A stretch of DNA of 64,000 nucleotides from Salvia splendens (taxonomy: Eukaryota; Streptophyta; Magnoliopsida; Lamiales; Lamiaceae), in contig NC_056049.1 in the NCBI RefSeq assembly GCF_004379255.2, positions 15,298,063 to 15,362,062 on the forward strand, written 5' to 3'. Shown piece by piece: positions 44,178-52,176 of the stretch; the stretch's first letter is position 1, and every line of letters begins with the position of its first letter. Position numbers and translations under genes: made by a program. The notes under the pieces were generated by a model that worked only from the letters and a program-made list of their open reading frames with translations, was not told the DNA's origin and ran no database searches.

Positions 44178-46067
44178 GTGTGCACACGGTTCAAAGACCG
44201 CCAGTTCCGGTTCGGAACCGGCTAGAACCGGCTGTTCACGGTTCACCATTTCCATGAACCGGAACCGGCCCACCAAGGGTCCCGGTGGTTCTGATTCCGG
44301 TTCAAAAAACCACCGGTTCACGAGGCGATTCAAAACCACCGGTTTTTGGCCGAAACCGCTAGCTACGGGCCTGTTCGGCGGTTTGAATTTTTTTTTTCTT
44401 CTCGTTTTAGTATTTATTTCAACGAGACTACAAGTCACAACTTATAATTTACAATTTACACTTAATGTTGGACTTGAGCCTTTGGGTTGAAAGAGAGTGT
44501 ATTGGATGATTCTCTTTTATAGCTACATGTTCTTGGATGTGTTGCTCTTTCTTTCAATATGAGATAAAACTTCTTATTTATAACTATATGATACATCTCC
44601 ATCATCTTTGTTTACATTAGTTTATATCTTAACTATCTTCTATTATTACAACTTAACAACAAATATAATTACATAAAGTATTATTCTTTAATTCTTTATC
44701 ATTATCGATTTGTTTGTGCATAAGTTTATGTGTATGTTAACTAATAAATACCATTATACACATTAAGAGAATAATTATTATACAAATTGTATTAATCTAT
44801 TGATAACTATAATATGAATAATTATTTATCTATATACAAATCATATTACTCAATAATTGTTTATTCTTATCTATCAATAATATATTTACAAATAATAATG
44901 TTATTTATATAAATTATACTACATCTATTAGAATAACAACTATTATACAAAATCATACTACTAGTCTACTACTAATATATAAATATATAAACTATATTAT
45001 ACCACTAAACAAATCATTCTTTAGTTATCTATTTTTATCTTTATTATACCAATTATATTAATTGTTGTTTTTTCACATTTTAATCAATATATTGAGAAAA
45101 ATTAGCAACATACTTACATTTAAATCCAATTATTTGAACACGTTCACATTCTATAAATATACAAAATTATTAGCAACATGCAACATTCAAATTTAATTAA
45201 ACTAGTCTAGTTGATGCTATTATAATCTATAAATTTGTCTTAGAAAAAGAATCATAACAAAAATAAAGATAAAGTTAGTGAATAATAAAATGTAGTAAAA
45301 AATAAAGAAAAGTAGAAAACAAAAGAAAGTTTGGTATCCCATATTGGAAAAAGATGAATGAATGATCTAAACATGTAGTTATAAAAGAAAATACTTCAAC
45401 ATATTTTGTCTTACATTGAAAGTGAAACAAAAAATATTCAAGGATATCTCTATAAAAGAGAAACAACCAAGAATGGTTTCTTAGAATTCTTAAAAGTGAG
45501 CACATTTAAATCCAATTATTATTATTATTTGAACACACCCACATTCTATAAATATACAAATTATGAGCAACATGCAATATTCAAATTTAATTGAACTATT
45601 CTATTTGATTCTATTATTATCTATAAATTTGTCTTAGAAAATGAATCATAACAAAAACAAAGATAAAGTTAGTTAATAATTAAATGTAGTAAAAAATAAA
45701 GAAAAGTAGAAAAGAAAAGAAAGTTTGGTATCCCACATTGAAAAAAAAGATGAATGAATGATCTAAACATGTAGTTATACAAGAAAATATTTCAACATAT
45801 TTTGTCCCACATTGAAAGTGAAACACAAAATATTCAAGGATGTCTCTATAAAAGAGAAACAACCAAGAATGGTTCTTAGAATCATAGGCCCAACAAATAA
45901 ATATGGGCTATTATGAAATTATTGTATTTATTTATTTCTAAAAATTGATTTTTGTATATAAAGTTGATTTTTATAAATAATAAAAAAAATTTAATGTTAT
46001 TAACCATCGGCACCGGTTCCGGTTCCGGTTCATGAATTTGCGGTTCGGTTCGGATTGTGCATGACTA
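44171..46067. mobile_element. Non-autonomous hAT transposon
   Basis: Ends TAGGTAGGTGTGCAC (44171) and, reverse-complemented, TAGTCATGCACAATC (46067), with an exact 8-bp target-site duplication GGGGAGGG (44163-44170 and 46068-46075). Both subterminal regions hold many GGTTC/CCGGTTCCGG motifs (44190-44390, 46010-46050), typical of plant hAT elements. 1,897 bp, no transposase. Confidence 0.9.
45117..45884. repeat. 385-bp tandem duplication inside the hAT element
   Basis: The unit starting ACATTTAAATCCAATTATT occurs at 45117-45501 and 45502-45884. The copies differ by scattered substitutions and an ATT expansion in the second (45517-45528), so the duplication is old. Confidence 0.85.
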
Positions 46068-46075
46068 GGGGAGGG

Positions 46076-46254
46076 TGATATGACCACGAGAGCGTCAAGA
46101 GTCTTCACTTCGACGTGAGCCATGGATTGATTGGGGTCCAAGGATGAGGGAGAAGACATGCCAATGATCCAACAAAGTTAGAGGACCTCCCGAGGATGTG
46201 AGGAATAGAAAAGGATCGGATTTGAGGACAAATCATTTCCAAGAAGGGGAGGAT
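46076..46254 (+). other. 3' end of the LTR element split by the hAT
   Basis: It includes a second pol-end-like string, ATTTGAGGACAAATCATTTC (46218-46237), and the polypurine tract AAGAAGGGGAGGA (46241-46254) before the LTR. A diverged earlier version of the same string and tract flanks the hAT target site (44129-44170 plus 46076), so this terminal segment is duplicated. Confidence 0.6.
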
Positions 46255-46497
46255 GATACGACCATGGAAGCAGTGCATCAAAGTTTGTACCTGCAGCTGG
46301 CTTCAATCAATATTATGCCTATCGGGATGACGTCCAAAAGCTCTGAAACTGCCACCATTGTCTTCTTCGAGAGAGAGCTTCGCGTGAGTACTTTACACGT
46401 CCCAATCGGAATCCGGAGGAGGGAGTTATGGAAGTTTTACAGAAGTCGCGCAGTGTAGAAACATTTCATCTGATCGGGTGGGATTTGACGCACCAAA

Positions 46498-46740
46498 CCA
46501 CCCGGCCGGGTACAACCTGTTGGAGGAGTAGCAGCCAAACTTCTCCACCCGTCCGGGTACCCAGGCTGCCACCCGCCCGGGTGGCCCGTCCATGGCGTGA
46601 AAGGGTCAGAGCGTTCCACCCGACCGGGTAACTTTTGGTCATCTCGTCCACCCGGCCGGGTAGTGCACGGAAGGAAGCCGGATTCCAGAGACTTTCACCC
46701 GACCAGGTGATTTAACACCCTAATATTCACCCAGCCGGGC
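46498..46740 (+). repeat. Seven palindromic CACCCGNCCGGGT motifs
   Basis: Motifs at about 46498, 46546, 46570, 46616, 46650, 46695 and 46728. The best is CACCCGCCCGGGTG (46570-46583); the last two are degenerate. They are irregularly spaced in the U3 part upstream of the TATA box, so binding sites for a dimeric factor, or stem-forming DNA, are plausible. Confidence 0.8.
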
Positions 46741-46794
46741 ATAGAGACGCAGGATAGATTGTGTGGGCCTTTTTCTTGGGATTTGGGCCTAAAC

Positions 46795-46802
46795 TATAAA
46801 TA
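46795..46802 (+). promoter_or_regulatory. TATA box of gypsy-like LTR
   Basis: TATAAATA in a conserved-looking AAACTATAAATACCCC context, downstream of the palindrome array. Confidence 0.6.
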
Positions 46803-47339
46803 CCCCTTTTTCCCATTTTATTCCTTAGTTTTTGCTGAAATCATATACTTGAGAGATTTGTTCCTCTTGAAGAGGGTTTTCATTTAATTCCTAGTGAAGT
46901 ACGAATCAAGTAAAAGTATGCTTTGAGGATTGTGGTTGCCTTGAAGATCTAGCCATGAATGCATGTTAGTTATGTTGTAAGTGCTTTAGCTTACTTAATC
47001 AATGACTTTGTATTCCAATTTTCACACTATCCAATGTTAATCCTTCTTGTTTCATCTTAGATTCATTAGTTCTTGTTGGATCTATGATTTGCCTTTGTTT
47101 ATTTTGATAAATTGAAAATCTACTTCACCAAAAATATTTAATCAAGCATCTACTATTGAATTTTTCCTTGGGTTAATGGATCATGAATTATATGGATCCA
47201 TATCAATTATGAAGCTCGGTACCTAGTATCGAAATACTGAGAGGAACATAACATTGCATACATATTATGATTTCATGGTTACCTTATATATTTTCTTCTT
47301 TTTACTTTTGGCTTTTAAAGACTCGCAATAATTTTTCAT

Positions 47340-47830
47340 TGATGAATTTGAGTTCAGATACTGATTTTAAGCCTAGAATTGGTATGGAATTTGATAGCTT
47401 AGATGATGATTGGATGTTTTGGGTTCAATACCGAAAGCAAAGTTTGATTCAGAGATAGGAAACATTATTTTAACAAATGCAAAAAAAACTGGTCGAACAA
47501 CATCATATAAATATGTTCGTTGTAAGGAAGGAGTGCGTAAAACAAGACAAAAGAGATTCATTGAGGAAAAATCCTCAACTTGAGACTCGAACATATTGTA
47601 AAGTAAGATTGGGGTTGACTTATGTGAAATGTATGTATAAATTACACGAGTTTATCGAAGAGCATAGTCATTCCCTTCATCTCCGTGAGACAATACATAT
47701 GTTATCTTTTCAACGTTGCATTACAGATATTCAGCACATGAGATTGATTTAGCGGATGTTATTGGACTCAATCATAAATCATCTTTTAATTTGATGAGTA
47801 AATAAGGTGGAGGAAGAGATGTAATTGGCA
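47340..47830 (+). pseudogene. FAR1-like DNA-binding domain fragment
   Basis: It reads KPRIGMEFDSLDDDWMFWVQY, then after frame breaks (TAG at 47456) VRKECVKQDKRDSLRKNPQLETRTYCKVRLGLTYVKCMYKLHEFIEEHSHSLHL (47510-47690). This matches the FAR1-type zinc-binding domain order (F-S-L-x-Y, C...C, then H-S-H near the end), although the W before the HxH is replaced. FAR1/FHY3 proteins are transcription factors derived from Mutator-like transposases, so this could be a MULE remnant or a host FAR1-related gene piece. No transposase core follows. Confidence 0.75.
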
Positions 47831-48137
47831 GGTAGTGATGTAATTGGCATGCACCTGAGACACTTAACTCAAAGAGACCTTTAATTGGATGTCTTAACCA
47901 CAGGCATATCTACTGACCTTACAAATAATCAGATGCTACAAATGATATAACTCCTCCACAAATGTTATTCATATGTTTAGTTTATATCAGATCTGACGTA
48001 ATATTAATATCAGGATTTTTACTTTTTAAAAAATAACTAAGTTTCCATGTCCAAGTAAAATAAAAGAGATTATATGGGAAAAGAGAAAAATTGCAGTAGT
48101 TAAAACTTAACAGCAACAACTTTTATAATTGAATTAA

Positions 48138-48324
48138 GACTAAATGCCCTTTTTGGTCCTAAATATATGTAGATTTTATAATTTTTGTTCAAAACATTAT
48201 CTTTTGAATTATTAGGTCCCTCACAAATAAAAACGGGTCATATTTAGTCTGAATTGGACGGAAGTAGTTAAATTTAACGATCAACGAATATTAATTGAAT
48301 TTTGACCGGATTAAGTTAATAATT
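48138..48324 (+). repeat. Left TIR of Pack-MULE 1
   Basis: Matches the reverse complement of 50305-50493 with few differences through TTTTGACCGGATTAAGTTAA. Confidence 0.9.
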
Positions 48325-48484
48325 ACATTTTTATTAATGTAACAAGTATATTTTGTAATTGGAGAACACAAATAATAAAATTACAATCCATTGATTCACG
48401 ACTAACAATAAAAATTACGAAAAAAGTAACGCCCAAATATATGAAAATAGAAACCGACCGATTAAAATCAACCCCTCCGCCGCG

Positions 48485-48765
48485 TCACTGCCGCCTCCGC
48501 CAGTCGGAGAAGAGCGACAGCGGCACCACCTCCTGCAGCGGCGTCGGGAGCGGCGAACTCCGGCACACGGAGCACGACGCGTTGAGTTTCATCCACGCAC
48601 ATCACGTGGAAGCAGTGGCGGCAATCCGAAAACATCCGCAGCATCTCCGATTCCCTGTACTCCGGCAAACAAATCGAGCATACGCCGTCGCCCGCGGCGG
48701 CGCCGCTCTTCTTCGTGAAGACGAATTTCGGATAGGAGTTGATGACGGCCTGAGATGTGTTTAGG
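48485..48765 (-). pseudogene. ATL-type RING-H2 E3 ligase fragment, captured
   Basis: On the minus strand: LNTSQAVINSYPKFVFTKKSG, then the RING-H2 core CSICLPEYRESEMLRMFSDCRHCFHVMCVDE. At that point about 8 bases encoding the usual AWL step are missing and the frame changes. In the next frame KLNASCSVCRSSPLPTPLQEVVPLSLFSDWRRRQ and a stop follow (stop at 48485-48487). So zinc ligands 1-6 are in one frame and the last CxxC pair in another. The N-terminal membrane segment of ATL proteins is absent because the capture begins at about 48765. ATL proteins recruit E2 enzymes for ubiquitination; this piece cannot form a complete RING. Confidence 0.88.
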
Positions 48766-49030
48766 ATCCTGTGGCGCTGTGCGACTCCATTAGGAAGACT
48801 TGCCTCCCCGTTTTCCGGCGGCTGCTGGGGAAGCTGGCTGCGGCGGCGGAGGTGCCGGGAATTAGTTGTATAATTTCGGATGGAGCAATGAGCTTCGCGA
48901 TTAGGGCTGGTGGCGAATTGGGGATTCTGGTGTTTCAGCTGTGGACGGCCTCTGCTTGTGGTTTCATGGGGTACCTCTCTTACCGGGAACTCCAGAATCA
49001 AGGGATCGTCCCTTCCAAGGTAGAATATTC
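48766..49030 (+). pseudogene. UGT85-type glycosyltransferase fragment, captured
   Basis: Starting immediately at the ATL boundary and reading the other way: VALCDSIRKTCLPVFRRLLGKLAAAAEVPGISCIISDGAMSFAIRAGGELGI, then WTASACGFMGYLSYRELQNQGIVPSK. This is the N-terminal domain block of plant family 1 UDP-glycosyltransferases of the UGT85 group (cIvSDGvMSFai...e.gIp...fWTaSACGFMgYlhYreL...GivP). About 85 codons are present, uninterrupted; the catalytic His and the C-terminal UDP-binding PSPG box are outside the fragment. Confidence 0.85.
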
Positions 49031-49590
49031 GTTTTACAAATATGTAGTCCAATCAATTGGTGATTGGATAATGTTATAGCTTTCATCTATTGGCGGACAC
49101 AGCTAATGGAGGAAGGGCTTAAGCCCTCCCCCAATTTCTTTTTTTTAATATTTTATACTTCATAAAGTTTAGAAATTTCTAAAAAATGACTTCGGCCCTC
49201 ACCAAACTATTGTACATGAAGTCTAAAATATGAAAAACTGAATAAGGAGGGGCTGAAATTTGAAATTGAAGAAGAAATTTTAGAAAAAAATGGCTGTCGT
49301 TGCTACTTCATGAAGAAGATGAGATAACAAAAAATAATTAAATTAATATAATAGTAATAATTAAATTGGCAAATGTCAAGTCCCCTATCTATAGGCTACA
49401 CCTATATCACGTGTTCTACTTCTGTTAGTAATTTTAGTGTATTAAACACAATATAATTATTTTACTTCAATTTAAGTTCAAATGTTTATATTGGAAAGGT
49501 TAGTCAACTTCGCCCTTATTTATTAAGTTTTATTAGTAATATTTCCTTCTTGGTATATTTTAATTTATAAAGTATACTCCTTTAGTCCAC

Positions 49591-49656
49591 AATTAATTGG
49601 CGTAAATTTTCTTTTTCATTCATCCGCAATTAATTGGCGTAAATTTTCTTTTTCAC
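49591..49656. repeat. Short tandem duplication
   Basis: AATTAATTGGCGTAAATTTT with its flanks occurs twice, about 35 bp apart. Confidence 0.7.
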
Positions 49657-49682
49657 ACTTCCACGATTAATTGTCTTATTTA

Positions 49683-49899
49683 CTCCCCCGTCCCATAAAA
49701 ATATACATTTTTTCTTTTTATTCCGTCCCACAAAAATATGCATTTTCTAATTTTGGAAAAAAAATTCTCTCTAATGAGGTGTGACCTATTCTCTTATAAC
49801 AATACTTTAATTAATTTTTCTTTATGTCTCTCTCTTAACCAATTGTACATTAAAACTCGTGCCCAACTAAAAATGCATATTTTTGTGGGACGAATGGAG
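49683..49899. mobile_element. Stowaway MITE
   Basis: Ends CTCCCCCGTCCCATAAAAAT and, from the right, CTCCATTCGTCCCACAAAAA, flanked by TA (49681-49682 and 49900-49901). 217 bp. Typical Tc1/mariner-derived Stowaway. Confidence 0.85.
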
Positions 49900-50304
49900 T
49901 ACTTTTTATTACTGTTGATAATGATTTTCATATTCCACTAGCCCATTCCATTAGAATTTTATTATAATAGGACTCACATTTCACTAACTTTATCCATCTA
50001 TTTTCACTATATTTCTTAAAATTTGAGTAGAGTTACCATTTAGTCATGCACGGAGAGAGTTCTATAATATTTTTTTATGTTATTTATACTTCAATTTTAC
50101 ACGCTGTCACCCTATACCAATTTCACTTTAAAACTCGTGCCGCTGCAGAATTCTCTATTTTAAAAGACAAAGGAAGTGTATGTTAACTACAAAAAATTTC
50201 CTGTACAGCCCCTACCACGAAATATTTTTGCGTCCGCCACTGCTTCCATCCCCATTGTTCGTCTCATTTTGTAACCGTGATGAGAGTATCAATTAATATT
50301 AACT

Positions 50305-50493
50305 TAATTATTAACTTAATCCGGTCAAAATTCAATTAATATTCGTTGACCGTTAAATTTAACCATTTCCGTTCAATTCAGACTAAATGTGACCCATTTT
50401 TATTTGTGAGAGATCGAATAATTCAAAAGATAATGATTTGAACCAAAATCATAAAATCTTTATATGTTTAGGAAAAAAAAGGGGTCTTTAGTC
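50305..50493 (-). repeat. Right TIR of Pack-MULE 1
   Basis: Inverted counterpart of 48138-48324, followed by the target-site duplication TTGAATTAA. Confidence 0.9.
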
Positions 50494-50502
50494 TTGAATT
50501 AA

Positions 50503-51101
50503 CTATTCTGGAAAAGGCGTTGTTTTTAACACAGCAGCGAAAAGAAAGTAGGGAGTATTTGGGAAAAAGATTGAAATTGCAGCTGAATATTAAAACGTCT
50601 TCAGTTGAATTAGGAATTGTCGAAACGACACCGTATCGGAGTGGGTGGAATGCTGTCGTTTTTAACATAGCAGCCAACAGGGGATCCATTCCCCACTTAC
50701 CATGTGGTTAGGAATATGCAATGGGACAATTATTGCTTTTAAAATGTTTTGGATTTTAATATGTTGTGATAGTTTTTTAAAAAAATTCATTGTGACATTT
50801 TTTTTTTCTATAGGTTGCAGGTGGGTGTTGCGGCCTACGTTGCGATAACGATGCAAGACGCCACTCGTCCAGCACCACATCCGCGCCACCATGTTGAATT
50901 GACAAACCGAGTTGATGTGTGCATGATACGCGAGAGTGACTACTGCAAATTAAATTTTTAAAATATTTTTAAGGCTGATTTTTAATTAATTCTTCTTTTT
51001 CTTTTGTAATTTTCAAAATTTTGATCATTTTATAATTTTGAAATATCATAATTTTAAAAAGTATATGGGAAATTGAAGATTAATCTGAAATAAGGATATA
51101 T
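50503..51101. other. Unassigned non-coding sequence
   Basis: A near-repeat (GTTGTTTTTAACACAGCAGC at 50519 and GTCGTTTTTAACATAGCAGC at 50655) and a GC-richer patch at 50812-50900. I recognise no gene. Confidence 0.5.
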
Positions 51102-51332
51102 TAAAAAATATACTAAAGTCCCAAAATGGTCCTTAACATATTAAGTTTTTTTATTTATTTTGGTCCAAAACATTATCTTTTGAATTATTTGGTCCCTCAT
51201 ATTTGAAATCGGATCACATTTGGTCCATTTTGGACGGTTCCGTCAAATTTTTGACGGTTTTAATTACCGAGTCACTAATCCGTCACTAACTGGGAGAAAC
51301 TGATCAGTCACTAATCCGTCCATCACTAACCC

Positions 51333-51699
51333 TTTCCGCAGGCGGAGAACAAGCTTCACGACTCCGGGTGGAGGTCCCCGGAGTAGAGCTTGGGCAGCAC
51401 GGCCCGCGCCACCGACTCTATGTCTGAGAGATGCGGAGTCCGGCGAAGGCCGCGAAGATGAGCACGCGGATTCTGGCCGACTCCGATATGAAGTAGTAGA
51501 GAAATCCGGCGAGAGGAGAGAGAAGCAGCAGGAAGAGGAGGCGGAGAGCTCCACCGGCTTCGAATGCGACTAGTGCGGAGTAGGGGAAGGAGCTCCTCCC
51601 CCTCAGCAGCGTCCCGTCCATGTCCACCACGACGACGTCGTTTTCTCTCCCCGCCGACGCACAGTCGTGGATGCTGCGGAAACACGCCGCCGCCGTCAT
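51333..51699 (-). pseudogene. Captured GPAT (sn-glycerol-3-phosphate acyltransferase) 5' coding part
   Basis: The minus-strand ATG at 51697-51699 opens [88 protein letters not shown]. This is the N-terminal region of plant land-plant-type GPATs: the HAD-like DMDGT motif, then a hydrophobic membrane segment. A frameshift near 51430 changes to [23 protein letters not shown], and a TGA stands where Trp is expected, before SLFSACGKG. The acyltransferase catalytic domain is not included. Such enzymes make cutin and suberin precursors; this fragment cannot. Confidence 0.88.
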
Positions 51700-51860
51700 T
51701 TGCGGAAATGTATGTATGTGTTGTTTTTTGATGGAAAAAAAGGTATACGTATCTAGTGATGTGTATTTGTTGAATTTAGTGTGTGTATATATAGAGAGAG
51801 AAGAGGTTTCCATTGAAGAGAGCGGTTTATTTTCATGGAGTACATAATATAGAATCTATG
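51700..51860 (-). promoter_or_regulatory. Captured 5' UTR and TATA region of the GPAT gene
   Basis: Upstream of the ATG the minus strand has a leader of about 85 bases and TATATATA (51786-51793) in a CTCTCTCTATATATACACAC setting, a credible core promoter. It suggests the element took up the gene's promoter along with the first exon. Confidence 0.6.
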
Positions 51861-52176
51861 CATCGACAACGCTCGAATTCTTAGTTATTGTAAAACTATG
51901 ATTTTCAATTGTGTGACGGATTAGTGATGGATCAGTTTCTCCCGGTTGGTGACGTATTAGTGACGGATTAGTGATGGATCAATTTCTCCCAGTTAGTGAC
52001 GGATTAGTGATCCGGTAATGGAAATCGTCAAAAATTTGACGGAACCGTCCAAAATGGACCAAATGTGATCTGATTTCAAATGTGAGGGACCGAATAATTC
52101 AAATGATAATGTTTTGGACCAAAATAAAAAAACGCAATATGTTAAGGACCAGTTTGAGACTTTAGTCTAAAAAATA

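Larger units (their letters stand above)
46255..47252 (+). repeat. Gypsy-like LTR with palindrome array
   Basis: It starts TGATACGACCATGGAAGCAG directly after a polypurine tract. A TATA box TATAAATA lies at 46795-46802, about 60 bp after an array of CACCCG-NCCGGGT motifs. The right end is uncertain; ATAACA at about 47252 is a candidate. No second LTR or target-site duplication was found. Confidence 0.65.
49088..50242. mobile_element. hAT-like (Tip100-type ends) non-autonomous element inside the MULE
   Basis: Ends TATTGGCGGACAC (49088) and, from the right, CAGTGGCGGACGC (50242). Flanked by CTTTCATC (49080-49087) and CTTCCATC (50243-50250), an 8-bp duplication with one mismatch. AT-rich, no transposase. 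It contains a Stowaway MITE. Confidence 0.75.
48138..50493. mobile_element. Mutator-like element carrying two gene fragments (Pack-MULE)
   Basis: Long terminal inverted repeats of about 188 bp (48138-48324 and 50305-50493), starting GACTAAATGCCC and, from the right, GACTAAAGACCC. An exact 9-bp target-site duplication TTGAATTAA (48129-48137 and 50494-50502) identifies a MULE. Inside are head-to-head pieces of an ATL RING-H2 gene and a UGT85-type gene, and a hAT-like element (49088-50242). It encodes no transposase. Confidence 0.92.
51111..52167. mobile_element. Mutator-like element carrying a GPAT gene fragment (Pack-MULE 2)
   Basis: TIRs of roughly 210 bp or more start TACTAAAGTCCCAAAATGGT (51111) and, from the right, GACTAAAGTCTCAAACTGGT (52167). 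A 9-bp duplication TAAAAAATA is exact (51102-51110 and 52168-52176). The right arm has an extra subterminal repeat, GTGACGGATTAGTGATGGATC (two copies, 51912-52005). The inside is a promoter-proximal GPAT fragment on the minus strand. Confidence 0.9.

Noticed and set aside
46498..46740. Regularly repeated palindromes that could suggest a CRISPR-like array
   Set aside because: Spacing is irregular, repeats are degenerate, the setting is a plant LTR, and no cas-type gene is present.
48468..49052. Intact RING-finger protein encoded by the 194-codon minus-strand frame
   Set aside because: The frame is chimeric: its first half is antisense to the UGT85 piece and the RING loses its last zinc ligands through a frameshift.
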